A DNA stretch of 64,000 nucleotides from Pseudodesulfovibrio alkaliphilus (GTDB lineage Bacteria > Desulfobacterota > Desulfovibrionia > Desulfovibrionales > Desulfovibrionaceae), in contig NZ_WODC01000001.1 in NCBI RefSeq assembly GCF_009729555.1, positions 310,001 to 374,000 of the forward strand, written 5' to 3'. Within the stretch, counting starts at the first letter, position 1. Every line of letters begins with the position of its first letter. The notes under the pieces are model-generated. The model saw only the letters and a program-made list of their open reading frames with translations. It was not told the DNA's origin and did no database searches. Made by a program: the position numbers and the translations under genes. Positions 7,878 through 17,640 of this stretch are shown here, piece after piece.

Positions 7878-8986
7878 CAATCATGCTCCCGCGTCCTTTG
7901 CGACTCGGCGGCCACCACGTCCGCCCCGCCCATGGGCAGATGAATGATCACGCGGGCGTGACCGCCCTCGGCGTTGGCAAGGGTAATGGAGCCCTGATGC
8001 TCGCCCACCACGCGCTTGGCACGGGTCAGGCCCATGCCGGCGCCCACGGTCTTGGTGGTGTAGAAAGGATCAAAGGCCAGCTCAAGCCCCTCGTCGGTAA
8101 AGCCCGGACCGTCATCGCTCACGGTGATGACCACGCCTCCATCGCGTTCCAAGGCGCAGACCTGCACTTGGGCTCCTGGTCCGGCGAACTCGGCACTGTT
8201 GAGCAGAATTTCGGATAGGGCGCGGACCATCAGGTCGCGATCCACACGGATGTTCATGTCCGGGCAATCCGTCTTCCAGACGATGCCCCTGCTCTTCACC
8301 GCAGGATGGTCCCCGATGCGATGCTTGGCCTCCTCGATGACCACCCACAGGTTGACCTGGACGATCTGGCCGACGCTGATGGCGCTGTAGTCGGCAACGG
8401 ACCGGACCATGGTTTCAAGTTTCAGGGCCTCCTCGGCAATGGCCTCAAGGGGCTGGCGGGCGGCCTCGTCCGCACCCCGGAGGAGCAGACGGGCGAACCC
8501 GGCGATGGACACGACCGGATTGCGGATCTGATGGGCTACGGACCGGGCAAAGGCGATGAGGCTTTGGGCCCGCTCGGCGGCCAGACGATGATTCTGGGCC
8601 AGAATGTCCTTTTCGCGCTGGTTGAGCAGGGTCAACTCGGTCATGTCCTCGATGAGGACCACGATCGAGGAGATTTTGCCCTCCTCGCGCAGGGCCGAGG
8701 AGATGACCGAGAGGTATTTGCGTGTGCCATCTGGCGTGAGGTAGGGCGTGACCCGTTCGGTCTTGGGCGTCTCCTTCTGGATCGCCTCAATGACCACCTC
8801 GGTGAATTCATCGTTTTCGCCGTTGGCCAGAAACAACTCGCCCCAGGTGCTGGCCCTGAAGAGGTGCATCGAGCAGCCCATTATCTCGCAGGCCGCCCTG
8901 TTGACTTCCACGATACGGCCATTCGGGGCGATGATGATCAATCCCACCGGAAGGTTGGCGAGAATGGCTTGGACGAGTTTTTCCAT
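7877..8986 (-). CDS. PAS-domain sensor histidine kinase
   Basis: The 369-residue soluble kinase has an N-terminal PAS domain (LPVGLIIIAPNGRIVEVNRAA), a short PAC-like region with YLSVISSAL, and a coiled linker rich in Glu/Arg. The dimerisation/phosphoacceptor box is VAHQIRNPVVSIAGFARLL with His near residue 172. The HATPase domain has DDGPGFTDEG and TKTVGAGMGLTRAKRV. There is no transmembrane segment or receiver, so it senses a cytoplasmic signal and needs a separate response regulator, none of which is adjacent. It is translationally coupled to ruvX and mltG. Confidence 0.92.
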   Translation of the reverse strand: MEKLVQAILANLPVGLIIIAPNGRIVEVNRAACEIMGCSMHLFRASTWGELFLANGENDEFTEVVIEAIQKETPKTERVTPYLTPDGTRKYLSVISSALREEGKISSIVVLIEDMTELTLLNQREKDILAQNHRLAAERAQSLIAFARSVAHQIRNPVVSIAGFARLLLRGADEAARQPLEAIAEEALKLETMVRSVADYSAISVGQIVQVNLWVVIEEAKHRIGDHPAVKSRGIVWKTDCPDMNIRVDRDLMVRALSEILLNSAEFAGPGAQVQVCALERDGGVVITVSDDGPGFTDEGLELAFDPFYTTKTVGAGMGLTRAKRVVGEHQGSITLANAEGGHARVIIHLPMGGADVVAAESQRTREHD

Positions 8987-9258
8987 GGTGTTTCCGGCCC
9001 TGAATATGCCACGGGACCGGCATTATGGCAATCGCCCCGCGCATCCCCGACGGCGCAGTCTACGGGGGCGAGGGTTTCACGGGTCTCGCCCTGCTCTCCG
9101 GCAACGGACAGCCCGCCTCTCTGCGGATGATCAAGATCAGAGACCGAAAACTCCCAGTGTCCGACAGGACCCGTCCACCGAAATTCGCGCCCCTGGTTGA
9201 CGCAACGAGGCTTTCGTGTATTGATGGGCGCATATCTCTTGGGCGATCGGGAGGCAGC

Positions 9259-10269
9259 ATGAAACGACTGGTCATTCTCTGCGACGGCACATGGAACTCG
9301 GCTGACGCCGAGCACACCACCAATGTGGTCAAGACATGGAAAGCCCTGGCGGAAACCGACGCTGACGGCAACCGGCAAGTCCCCTGGTACGACCCCGGGG
9401 TCGGGTGCGACGGGAGCTGGCTTCGCCGGGCCTTTGACGGAGCCACCGGCACCGGGCTGTCCAAGAACATCCGGCAGGCATACACATGGCTGCTCAAGCA
9501 CTATGCTCCGGGTGACAAACTCTATCTTTTCGGATTCAGCCGCGGGGCTTACACGGTACGCAGTCTGGCGGGCATGATCCGCAACTGCGGCATCATTCGG
9601 CGGCCAGCCTTTGAGAAGGACGCAAAACTGGTGGAAAAGGCGTTCAAGCTCTATCGATCCCACGCCCAAGGCGACCACCCCAACGGCGAAAACGCCATGG
9701 CGTTTCGGAGGGCCCACGCCGACGAGGCCAACATCCTGTTCATCGGAGTGTGGGATACCGTGGGCGCCCTGGGCAATCCGCTATGGACAAACAGCCTGGC
9801 CAGCAGGAAAAACAAATTCCACGACACCAGCCTGAGCCGCATCGTCCAGAACGCCTACCACGCCCTGGCCATCGACGAAAAACGCCTCAACTTCAACGCC
9901 TGCCTCTGGGAGCAGCAACAGTCGCACCGCACCACCCAGGTGCTGGAGCAGGTCTGGTTCTCCGGGGTGCATGCGGATGTGGGCGGCGGCTATGCGGACG
10001 CCACCTTTTCGGACATCCCCCTGGCCTGGATGATGGAAAAGGCGAAATCCTGCGGCCTTGCCTTCACGGACCCGCCGCCGACGCCGCAGCCCCTTTGGGG
10101 CAAAAATCCGCACGAGTCCTGGAAGGGATTCTACAAGGCCATCCCGGCCCATTCGCGCCCGGTTCGGCTCAACGGAACCACCAACGACACCATCCACGAG
10201 TCCGCATCCGAAAAATTCTTCCGGGAGGCGACCTACCGCCCCGCCAATCTCATCCCGCCCCTGGGCTAG
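9259..10269 (+). CDS. DUF2235 alpha/beta hydrolase (Tle1/T6SS phospholipase-like domain)
   Basis: The 336-residue protein begins RLVILCDGTWNS and contains the nucleophile elbow LFGFSRGAYTVRSLAG (GXSXG) around residue 95. Further motifs are FIGVWDTVGALG and WFSGVHADVGGGY, the hallmarks of DUF2235. The family includes type VI secretion phospholipase effectors (Tle1), but many members are stand-alone hydrolases with unknown substrates. No immunity or secretion genes flank it and no signal peptide is present. The ATG is preceded by GGGAGG. A bidirectional terminator separates it from the convergent giant dehydrogenase. Confidence 0.88.
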   Translation: MKRLVILCDGTWNSADAEHTTNVVKTWKALAETDADGNRQVPWYDPGVGCDGSWLRRAFDGATGTGLSKNIRQAYTWLLKHYAPGDKLYLFGFSRGAYTVRSLAGMIRNCGIIRRPAFEKDAKLVEKAFKLYRSHAQGDHPNGENAMAFRRAHADEANILFIGVWDTVGALGNPLWTNSLASRKNKFHDTSLSRIVQNAYHALAIDEKRLNFNACLWEQQQSHRTTQVLEQVWFSGVHADVGGGYADATFSDIPLAWMMEKAKSCGLAFTDPPPTPQPLWGKNPHESWKGFYKAIPAHSRPVRLNGTTNDTIHESASEKFFREATYRPANLIPPLG

Positions 10270-10278
10270 ACGATGCAA

Positions 10279-10314
10279 AAGAAGGGGAGTGCCCAAGCGG
10301 ACACTCCCCTTCTT
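10279..10314. terminator. Bidirectional terminator
   Basis: AAGAAGGGGAGTG (10279-10291) pairs perfectly with CACTCCCCTTCTT (10302-10314) around a 10-nt loop, between convergent genes. A/T runs at both ends would allow termination in either direction. Confidence 0.8.
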
Positions 10315-10336
10315 CCGACGGCAAGACCGGCCAGGA

Positions 10337-13300
10337 TCAGGCGCCCTTGCGCTCCACCTTGTCCATCAACGCCTTCATTTCCCGGCGCCATTTGCGCCCG
10401 CCCAGGCACTCGGCCAGATACTCCACGGTATGTATGACCCGGTTCGACCGCTTCATCTGAAGCATGGACCGCTTGATGCCCACCTTGCACGACGGACAGC
10501 CCACCACGATGGGCCGGGCCCGGTCCTCGCCCAGGTCCTTGCCCAACTGCGCCTGCTTGCGCTCGCGCAATCGATTGTAAATGGCCGGACTGGTCATGGC
10601 CCCAAGGCCGGACTCGCCACAGCAGCCGGGAGAAAGCGCCACCTCGGCTCCGGTAAGCCGGGACAGTCCCGCCCGGTACATCTCGGCGGCCTTGAGCTTG
10701 GGCACATCCACCCATTCGGCATGGCAAGCCGCATGGTAAAGAACAGCTCCGCTCCCGCCCAAGGGGGGCAGACGGTCCATAAGGAACTGGACCGCGTCCA
10801 GATGCACCAGCGGCTCCACCAGCTCGCCGGAAAAATCATAGCTCTCCAGGGATTCGCGGCAGGTGCCGCAGGCCGTAAGCAGTGTGGTGGCCTTGAGTCC
10901 AGCCTTGCCGGTCTTGACCAGCAAATCCAGGAACTCGCGCACGTTGCGGTGGCGGTTGGTCTTGTACGCCTCTTCGCAACCGCTCGCGAGCAGTGGATAG
11001 CCGCAGCACATGTGCCTATCGGGCAGAACCACGTTCACCCCGGCCTTGAGCAGCAGATAGACGGTGGCCATTCCGATGGAGCGCGAAAAAAGCGCGGCCC
11101 CGCAGCCCGGGAAGTAGAGCACAGTCTCGTCCCGGGCGGCCCGGCTGTTCCTGAGCACCGAGCCGCTATCCAGATCCAGCACCTCGTGCAAGTTGCGATA
11201 ATCCATGTGGGGGCTGCGGCCCGACAGGACCGGGGATTCGAAACGAGACAGCCAGCGGGCGGGCACCAGCCCCAGGGTCTTGTCCTGGATGGTCTGGCCC
11301 ACGGAAAGGACCTTGGCCGTGGCGGGCAGGCTTGCGGCCGGGTTGCGGGCCAGGGTCTTGAGAACGATCTGCTTGAGCGGATGCCCGGACCTGCCCTTGG
11401 AATCAAGAAAGGCCCGAAGGGACAGGGCGGCCCCGGCCGAATCGATCTTGACAGGGCACACGGCCGTACACTTGCCGCAAGCCGTGCAGTGGTCCATAAG
11501 GTCGCGCAGCTGGGCCAGGAGTCCAGGAGAGGGCTCGCCTGACTGGACCTGCGAATAGTAGATGCCCTCGATGAGCGCCCCCAGGCTGATGTTCTTGTTG
11601 CGCGGATGGTGCATCAGCCCCCGTGCCGGATGGTACATGGGACAGACCTGTTTGCACTTGCCGCACCGGGTGCAGGCCTGGATGTTGCGCAACAGGGCCA
11701 TGAGCGCCTCCTTGTCCTTCAGCGCGGTCTTGTCCAGATCCTGGATCAGCCGGTTGAAGGAAAAGGTGAAGGGCTGGCTGGGCAGTGTGCGGCGGACCAG
11801 CTTGCCGGGATTGAGGACATCGGCGGGGTCCACGCGCCTCTTGTAGGCGGCCAGGGACTTGATTTTTTCCTCGCTCAGGAAGCCTATCTTGGTGATGCCG
11901 ATGCCGTGCTCGCCAGAGACCTCGCCCTTGAGCTCAAGCACCTTGCGCATGACCACCTCGGCCGCCTCGTGCGCCGAGGCCAGCATCTCCGGGTCGTTGG
12001 AGTTGACCGGCAGGTTGACGTGGCAGTTGCCGTCGCCCGCGTGCATGTGGTTGGCGATGATGACGCGCTTTTGCTGCATCTCCTGCCACATGGCCTTGAT
12101 CTCGCGGTCGAGCTTGGGATAGGCGTCGCGCAGCTTGATGAAGAGGAAACGGCACTGGGCGTCCTGCTCCTGGTCCGAAATATCGCGGGCCGTGATCTCG
12201 CCCTCGATGATGGCCCGGGCGCGGGACAGGGCTTCTAGAATGTCCGGGTCCTCGTAGTCGACGCCCTCCATGTCGCGCACCTTGTGCAGGGTCTTGCGAT
12301 AGATCTTGGCCAGATAGACGAGGTTGAGGTCTTCCAGGAAGTCCGAGAACTCCGGGATGACCTCCAGGGGAATGACCACGTCCTCGTTGACCTTGAAGCC
12401 CGAGGTGCGCTTGGCGATGGCCGAGAGCTTGTGCCTGTCCTCCCAGAACACTTCGGCCTCGCGGTCGTTGCGGGCAGTGAAGATGTCCACCCCCTCGTAG
12501 GGCTGGGCCAGGGCCACGATGGTCCGGCAGGCGTCGTCGAGCGCCGCCTTGTCATCGGAATCGAGCTGGAGCAGCAGCACCGAGATGGGGTCGCCCTCGT
12601 AGCGCATGGATTTGGCCTGATACTCGATGGCCTGCACGTATTTCGGCCCGAACTCCTCCAGGGCCGAGATCTTGACCAGGTCGCCCTGGCTGCGGATGGT
12701 GTCGCGCAGGCCGACCACGTCCTTGATCACGAACATGGCGTTCTTCATGGACCGGCCGTAGAACTCCAGGCACAGGGTGCGCGAGTGGGCCGGAATCGGG
12801 TAGCAGACAAAGCTGGCCTGCGTGATGATGCCGTCCACGCCCTCTTTCTGCACTCCGGGCAGGCCGCCCAGATATTTGTTGGACACGTCCTTGCCCAGGC
12901 CCTCGCCGCGTATCTCGCCGCCGTGCAGACTGACCGTGTCCATGAGGCCGCCATGCTCGTCGAAGATGTCGAAGACCGCTGTTTCGTCGGTGTAGATCTT
13001 GTGGCGCGGGTGGTTCTTTCGCCGCACCTCGATCAGTCCGCCGTCGGGCGTGACCATGCGGTAGCTTTCGATGGTGTCGATGGTGGTGCCGTACTCGAAG
13101 GCGAAAGGGCCGCCCGAGTTCTCGGAGATGTTGCCCCCCAGGGACGAGCCGGCCTTGGAGGCCGGGTCCACGGTGAAGAGCAGCCCCTGCTCTGCCGCGG
13201 CCTTGATGGCGTCAAGGGTGATCACGCCCGATTCGGCCGTGAGGGTCCGCGCCTCGGGATCAATGTCGATGATCCGCTTGAACCGGGCCAGGGAAAGGAT

Positions 13301-13858
13301 CACGCAACGCCCCAGGGCCGGGATGGCCCCGCCGGTCAGCCCGGTGCCGCCCCCGCGGGGGATGATGCCGAATTTCAACTCGTTGGCCAGCCGCACCACC
13401 TGCCTTATCTGCGCCTCGGTCTCGGGAAAAAGCACCAGCAGCGGCAGCTCCATGCGCAGGTCCGTAGCATCCGTGGCCGACTCGATGCGGCAATGGGGCG
13501 CGTCGCCTATGGCCTCGCGGGGCATGAAGGCACCCAGCCGCTCGACCAGGGTGTCGCGAAAGGCCTGATCCGCCTCAAAGCTCTCCCAGAAAAGATCGAT
13601 GCCCGTGGACAGTATCTTGGCGAACCCCTTGGAAAGCATGGGCCTTGACATATTCAGCCGCCGCTCCACCGAGGTACGCACCAGTTGCGGGTCTATGAAG
13701 GGGTTGTAGCGGACCATGAACAGCTCGGCGGCCAGGGTGGAGGCCAGGGTCTTCACGTCCTCGGGCCAATGCTGGTAGCGCTCCATGTCCACCACGCCCA
13801 GGGCGCGGGTGATGAGCTGTTCGTCGGAAATGGATATATGGGGGCCGAGCTGGGCCAT
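10337..13858 (-). CDS. Giant FAD/Fe-S oxidoreductase (D-lactate/glycolate dehydrogenase type)
   Basis: The 1173-residue protein fuses everything needed to oxidise a 2-hydroxyacid and pass electrons on. The N-terminal half is a GlcD/Dld-type FAD domain with PRGGGTGLTGGAIPALGR and an FAD-oxidase C domain with NHMHAGDGNCHVNLPV and SGEHGIGITK. The C-terminal half has two [4Fe-4S] motifs (CTRCGKCKQVCP, CTACGKCTAVCP) and two CCG-domain repeats (YFPGCG through CCGYP, YHAACH through CCGESG). Related giant proteins are common in Desulfovibrio and are usually annotated as D-lactate or glycolate dehydrogenases. The substrate cannot be fixed by sequence. The ATG follows GGAGAG. Confidence 0.9.
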   Translation of the reverse strand: MAQLGPHISISDEQLITRALGVVDMERYQHWPEDVKTLASTLAAELFMVRYNPFIDPQLVRTSVERRLNMSRPMLSKGFAKILSTGIDLFWESFEADQAFRDTLVERLGAFMPREAIGDAPHCRIESATDATDLRMELPLLVLFPETEAQIRQVVRLANELKFGIIPRGGGTGLTGGAIPALGRCVILSLARFKRIIDIDPEARTLTAESGVITLDAIKAAAEQGLLFTVDPASKAGSSLGGNISENSGGPFAFEYGTTIDTIESYRMVTPDGGLIEVRRKNHPRHKIYTDETAVFDIFDEHGGLMDTVSLHGGEIRGEGLGKDVSNKYLGGLPGVQKEGVDGIITQASFVCYPIPAHSRTLCLEFYGRSMKNAMFVIKDVVGLRDTIRSQGDLVKISALEEFGPKYVQAIEYQAKSMRYEGDPISVLLLQLDSDDKAALDDACRTIVALAQPYEGVDIFTARNDREAEVFWEDRHKLSAIAKRTSGFKVNEDVVIPLEVIPEFSDFLEDLNLVYLAKIYRKTLHKVRDMEGVDYEDPDILEALSRARAIIEGEITARDISDQEQDAQCRFLFIKLRDAYPKLDREIKAMWQEMQQKRVIIANHMHAGDGNCHVNLPVNSNDPEMLASAHEAAEVVMRKVLELKGEVSGEHGIGITKIGFLSEEKIKSLAAYKRRVDPADVLNPGKLVRRTLPSQPFTFSFNRLIQDLDKTALKDKEALMALLRNIQACTRCGKCKQVCPMYHPARGLMHHPRNKNISLGALIEGIYYSQVQSGEPSPGLLAQLRDLMDHCTACGKCTAVCPVKIDSAGAALSLRAFLDSKGRSGHPLKQIVLKTLARNPAASLPATAKVLSVGQTIQDKTLGLVPARWLSRFESPVLSGRSPHMDYRNLHEVLDLDSGSVLRNSRAARDETVLYFPGCGAALFSRSIGMATVYLLLKAGVNVVLPDRHMCCGYPLLASGCEEAYKTNRHRNVREFLDLLVKTGKAGLKATTLLTACGTCRESLESYDFSGELVEPLVHLDAVQFLMDRLPPLGGSGAVLYHAACHAEWVDVPKLKAAEMYRAGLSRLTGAEVALSPGCCGESGLGAMTSPAIYNRLRERKQAQLGKDLGEDRARPIVVGCPSCKVGIKRSMLQMKRSNRVIHTVEYLAECLGGRKWRREMKALMDKVERKGA

Positions 13859-13967
13859 GTCTTTACTCTCCAGGCGGTTCGTCAAAGGGGATTGCGTAAG
13901 CGGTTTTCCCTTGGAAGGCAAGTATAGGACCCCGGGGGGTGGTTGGCAAGGAAGGGCGGCAGAGGGG

Positions 13968-13996
13968 AAAAAAAGAGAAGCGCCGTCGTTGGCGCT
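13968..13996 (-). terminator. Intrinsic terminator downstream of hslV
   Basis: On the minus strand AGCGCC-N6-GGCGCT (13996-13979) is followed by TCTC and a run of seven T. It should end the macro-domain/hslV transcript before the giant dehydrogenase gene. Confidence 0.75.
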
Positions 13997-14133
13997 CCTC
14001 CAGTTTTGCAATTGTCCTCCCGGCGGAGTGACACGCTCTTACAGCCCAAAAGAATGCTGCCAGAGGAATCAAACGCCCCGCAACAAGAACCAATCAACAA
14101 GCCCGGCGTCGGCTGGCGCAGCCCCGCCCCAAA

Positions 14134-14682
14134 TCAGTCAACTGGTTTCTCCTGGGTTTCCAGGACGATCTTGTCATTGGTGAAGACGCAGATTTCCGCG
14201 GCGATCTCCATGGATTTGCGGGCGATCTCCGTGGCGGTCAGGGCGGTGTTCCGCCTCAGGGCGCGGCCGGCGGCCAGGGCGTAGGCACCGCCCGAGCCGA
14301 TGGCGGCCAGCCCGTCGTCGGGCTCAATGACATCGCCGGTACCGGAGATGATCAGGATGTGCTCGCCGTCGGCGGCCAGGAGCATGGCTTCGAGTCGGCG
14401 CAGGTACTTGTCGGTGCGCCAGTCCTTGGCCAGTTCCACGGCAGCCCGGAGCAGATTGCCCGAAAAGCTCTCAAGCTTGCCTTCAAAGCGTTCTGACAGG
14501 GTAAAGGCATCTGCCGTGGCCCCGGCAAAGCCGATGATGACCTTATCCTTGTAGATACGGCGCACCTTGCGGGCGGTGTGCTTCATGGCCACGGACTGAC
14601 CCATCGTGACCTGGCCGTCTCCGGCCACGGCCGTGCCGTGCTCGTCCCTGACCGCGATGATGGTCGTGCCTCTGAGTTCCAT
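14134..14682 (-). CDS. hslV: ATP-dependent protease subunit HslV (ClpQ)
   Basis: HslV is the dodecameric peptidase that works with the HslU unfoldase. The 182-residue protein begins [12 protein letters not shown]; autoprocessing after Gly5 would expose the catalytic Thr6. It contains [20 protein letters not shown] and [10 protein letters not shown], both diagnostic. The ATG follows a GGAG site. The usual partner gene hslU is not adjacent; the upstream neighbour is a macro-domain gene 16 nt away, and a terminator follows. Confidence 0.95.
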   Translation of the reverse strand: MELRGTTIIAVRDEHGTAVAGDGQVTMGQSVAMKHTARKVRRIYKDKVIIGFAGATADAFTLSERFEGKLESFSGNLLRAAVELAKDWRTDKYLRRLEAMLLAADGEHILIISGTGDVIEPDDGLAAIGSGGAYALAAGRALRRNTALTATEIARKSMEIAAEICVFTNDKIVLETQEKPVD

Positions 14683-14698
14683 GGGGTCTCCTTGATGG

Positions 14699-15244
14699 TT
14701 ACAGGATGCGCTCGGCGTGGGCGGTCCAGACGGCAAGGGCGGCGGCGTCGTGCAACACCAGATGGACCTCGGCGGCCAGCCCGGCGTCAAGCCCCTGCCT
14801 GAGGGCGTCAAGGGCCACGGGCGCGGCCAAATCCACGGGATACCCGTAGGCCCCGCAGGAAATGGCAGGGAAGGCGATGCGCTCAAGGCCGTGTTGCCGG
14901 GCCAGGGCCAGACTGTTGCCATGGCACTGGCGCAGCAGTTCCGGCTCGCCCTGCCCGCCGCCGCGCCAGATCGGGCCGACGGTGTGGATGATGAAGGGGG
15001 CCGGGAGATCGAATCCCGGAGTGATCACCGCCTGCCCGGTTTCAAGCCGCCCTATCCCGGCGATGATGGACTGACAGGCGTGCTGAAGTTTCTGGATACC
15101 GGCGGCACGGTGGATGGCCCCGTCCACGCCGCCGCCACCTGCCAGCCGGGAATTGGCAGCATTGACGACGCACTCCACCGCAAGGGTGGTGATGTCTCCC
15201 TGATGGATGACAAGATGGCCGGGGCCGGATTTCCAGCGTCGCAT
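14699..15244 (-). CDS. Macro-domain protein (ADP-ribose / O-acetyl-ADP-ribose binding)
   Basis: The macro domain fills the 181-residue protein: [38 protein letters not shown] (read as consecutive motifs [22 protein letters not shown]), then HTVGPIW and [13 protein letters not shown]. Bacterial relatives such as YmdB hydrolyse O-acetyl-ADP-ribose or remove ADP-ribose from proteins. The start is uncertain: ATG 15244 lacks a good ribosome binding site, and a TTG twelve codons upstream is possible. It lies just upstream of hslV in the same direction. Confidence 0.88.
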   Translation of the reverse strand: MRRWKSGPGHLVIHQGDITTLAVECVVNAANSRLAGGGGVDGAIHRAAGIQKLQHACQSIIAGIGRLETGQAVITPGFDLPAPFIIHTVGPIWRGGGQGEPELLRQCHGNSLALARQHGLERIAFPAISCGAYGYPVDLAAPVALDALRQGLDAGLAAEVHLVLHDAAALAVWTAHAERIL

Positions 15245-15316
15245 GTTGGCCGAGGATACCGATTCGCTCGGTTTTGGCAAGGGGCGCCAGGAGAAAAGGA
15301 AAACGGCGGGCCAGAG

Positions 15317-15350
15317 AAAAGGCGGCCCGGGATGACTCCCGGACCGCCCT
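15317..15350 (-). terminator. Terminator of the hmc operon
   Basis: A 14-bp stem with one G.T/C.A-type mismatch (15319-15332 with 15337-15350) is followed on the minus strand by TTTTCT, 9 nt beyond the hmcF stop. Confidence 0.8.
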
Positions 15351-15358
15351 GCTTGCGG

Positions 15359-16759
15359 TTATTCGTCCTCGTCTTCCTGAGGCTTAAGATGATCTGGCAC
15401 AACGGCCATCTCGATCAGCAGCGGCTTGAGGAAGGACCACTTGATGCCGATCTCGAATTCCTCTTCAAGGTCGCGGATGGCATCCCAGCAGTTGTGACAG
15501 GGAGCGATGACCAGTTCCGCGCCAGTGGCCAGGATCTGATCGCGCTTCTTTTCCAGGGCCACGTTGCGTTGCGGGCGGTACTTGCCTATGCCGTTGAATC
15601 CGCCGCCGCCGCCGCAGCAGTAGTTGTGCTCGCGGTTGGGGCTCATCTCGTGGAAGTACTCGGGCTCCACGATGTAGGACATGATCTCGCGGGTGATGTT
15701 GGCCAGACCGTGGTTGCGCACGTAGTTGCAGGAATCCTGCAGAGTGACGGGCTTCTTGAGCTTCTTTGCCGGGTCGATCTTGAGTCGGCCGGTGCGCAGC
15801 ACCTCGGCCACCCACTCCACGTAGTGGATGTAGGGCCGGGGCGGCAGGCCGTCGGGACGGCCGACCCAATAGGGGCCTTCGATGACCGATGCGCGGTGTG
15901 CATGGCCGCATTCGGTGCCCACCACCCGCTTGGGGCGCAGCCGCTCAATGGCGTCGTAGACGGTCTGCACCTGCATGGTGCAGGCCTCCCAATCTCCGGC
16001 GAACATGGAGAGCGAGGTCTGCTCCCAGCCTTCGCTGGGCATGGTCCAGTTCTCGCCGGTCAGGTGGAAGAGGATGGCCGCCTCGGCAATGTCCTCGGGG
16101 TAGTGCTTGGCCTCGCGGGCGTTGAGGGTGTACATGATGTCCGCATCCTCGACATCGATGGGGATGGTCAGGCCCGGCCACTCCTCCTCGGACTCCTCGG
16201 CCATCCACTCGCAGGTCTCGACCCAGTCCTCGGTGGTGACGTTCATCTGGGCGCGGTAGACCCGGTGCATCCCGGCGCCGATTTTCAGCTCCCAGGGCAC
16301 GAATCCCTGCGAATAGAGCAGCCCGCGCAGATAACTGAACATGACGCCCATGTCGATGCCGTGGGGGCAATAATGTCCACAGCGGTTGCAACAGGTGCAC
16401 TGGGACCATGCCACGTCCATGCAGTGGCGCATGAACTCGTTGGTGACGTTACCGTTCTTCTTGACGATCTCGCCCAGGGTGGACTGGATCTTGTAGGCCG
16501 GAACCTGTTTGGGGTCGCGGTCGTTGACATCGTACAGGAAGCAGGCGTCGGCGCACAGGCCGCAATGGGCACACATCTCAAGCCAGGTCCTGATCCGGGA
16601 TTTGAGGGTGGCCTTGAGCGACGCCTGGAGCTTCTCGACATCCACGTCGAGCTCTTCCATTTCCTTGTAATATTGCTTGCCGCCGGTATCGCCGAGCACC
16701 ATCTGGAGGTATTCCTCGGTGTTGATCGGCTTTCTGTTACACAGCTTTCCTTCTGGCAT
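15359..16759 (-). CDS. hmcF: HmcF, cytoplasmic Fe-S subunit of the high-molecular-weight cytochrome complex
   Basis: HmcF is the cytoplasmic HdrD-like electron-transfer subunit of the Hmc complex. The 466-residue protein has two ferredoxin-type cluster motifs ([12 protein letters not shown] near residue 63 and [14 protein letters not shown] near 110) and CCG-type cysteines ([28 protein letters not shown]) that in HdrD/DsrK hold a non-cubane [4Fe-4S] centre. It has no transmembrane helix. Similarity to DsrK is expected; the linked hexadecahaem-type cytochrome and HmcC identify this as Hmc rather than Dsr. It is the last gene of the operon. Confidence 0.93.
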   Translation of the reverse strand: MPEGKLCNRKPINTEEYLQMVLGDTGGKQYYKEMEELDVDVEKLQASLKATLKSRIRTWLEMCAHCGLCADACFLYDVNDRDPKQVPAYKIQSTLGEIVKKNGNVTNEFMRHCMDVAWSQCTCCNRCGHYCPHGIDMGVMFSYLRGLLYSQGFVPWELKIGAGMHRVYRAQMNVTTEDWVETCEWMAEESEEEWPGLTIPIDVEDADIMYTLNAREAKHYPEDIAEAAILFHLTGENWTMPSEGWEQTSLSMFAGDWEACTMQVQTVYDAIERLRPKRVVGTECGHAHRASVIEGPYWVGRPDGLPPRPYIHYVEWVAEVLRTGRLKIDPAKKLKKPVTLQDSCNYVRNHGLANITREIMSYIVEPEYFHEMSPNREHNYCCGGGGGFNGIGKYRPQRNVALEKKRDQILATGAELVIAPCHNCWDAIRDLEEEFEIGIKWSFLKPLLIEMAVVPDHLKPQEDEDE

Positions 16760-16787
16760 TTTTGCTTCTCCTTGTTTGGCCTGCGAC

Positions 16788-17465
16788 TTACCAGTCGAAG
16801 CTCTTGTACTTCATGCCGCCGCGCTTGATGCCGAAGTCCATGCCCAGCTGGGCGCGGGACCAGAAGAAGCCGACGACATGGAACAGCTTGGTGAAAGGCA
16901 AAAGCGCGATCCAGGCCAGGCCGCTGATGATGTGGGCCAGCAGCCAGAAGTCGTAGTCGCCCACGCCCTGCACGACCATCAGGCCGGTGATGAAGGGGGC
17001 AATGGAAACCACCAGAACGAACCAGTCCCTGGCATCGGTGACGATACGCACCTCGGGCAGCAACATGCGGCGCACGGCGATGCCAAGGGCGGCCACCAGG
17101 GTGGCGATGGTCAGGAAGTCGGCAGTGGCCATGGACATGGTGGGCCAGGCGATGCCGAAGCGCTCCATGAGGATGACGGCGTGGCCCTCAAGGAAGAGAG
17201 GGACGCCCAGAAGCCCGATATGGAAGGTGAAGAACATGACCGTAAAGCCAGGCTTCGCCCGCCAGCTATGGTTGGCAAAGGGAATCAGGAACGCCAGGAT
17301 CGAGCGGACGGCGCCTTTGGCCGCAGCGGCCGGATGCGCGGTGTAGGCCACGCGGTCCAGCCTCCAGTTCAACCCCTGGATATAGAACACGGTGCGGACG
17401 ACAAGCCCGATGACGGCGACGGAAAACGCCAGCCACAGGGCGGGGCCCGTTAACAATTCGTACAT
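16788..17465 (-). CDS. hmcE: HmcE, membrane cytochrome b-type subunit
   Basis: The 225-residue integral membrane protein has five or so hydrophobic helices and is NarI/DsrM-like. Paired histidines in [15 protein letters not shown] and in AHIISG with KLFHVVGFF are likely haem b ligands. It should carry electrons across the membrane between HmcC/HmcB and cytoplasmic HmcF. It is placed between hmcD (27 nt upstream) and hmcF (28 nt downstream), the canonical hmc order. Confidence 0.92.
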   Translation of the reverse strand: MYELLTGPALWLAFSVAVIGLVVRTVFYIQGLNWRLDRVAYTAHPAAAAKGAVRSILAFLIPFANHSWRAKPGFTVMFFTFHIGLLGVPLFLEGHAVILMERFGIAWPTMSMATADFLTIATLVAALGIAVRRMLLPEVRIVTDARDWFVLVVSIAPFITGLMVVQGVGDYDFWLLAHIISGLAWIALLPFTKLFHVVGFFWSRAQLGMDFGIKRGGMKYKSFDW

Positions 17466-17492
17466 TGTATACTCCTCGTCTCTTATGACCTG

Positions 17493-17624
17493 TTAATCTT
17501 TGTCCCTGCTGAAGAGGAACTTCCAGTAGGCCAGGAAAACCACAAGGGACGCTCCCATGAGGATATATGCCCACCCCTTGGTATAGAGCAGGAAATCCTG
17601 AAGGGTGTAGAATGCATGTTCCAT
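17493..17624 (-). CDS. hmcD: HmcD, small single-span membrane subunit
   Basis: A 43-residue ORF begins MEHAFYTLQDFLLYTKG, continues with one transmembrane helix (WAYILMGASLVVFLAYW) and ends KFLFSRDKD. The length and place match HmcD (about 47 residues in Desulfovibrio vulgaris), whose function is unknown. The ATG lies 16 nt after the hmcC stop, preceded by GGGAGG. It is easily missed because of its size. Confidence 0.92.
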   Translation of the reverse strand: MEHAFYTLQDFLLYTKGWAYILMGASLVVFLAYWKFLFSRDKD

Positions 17625-17640
17625 TTCCGTCCTCCCGGGT

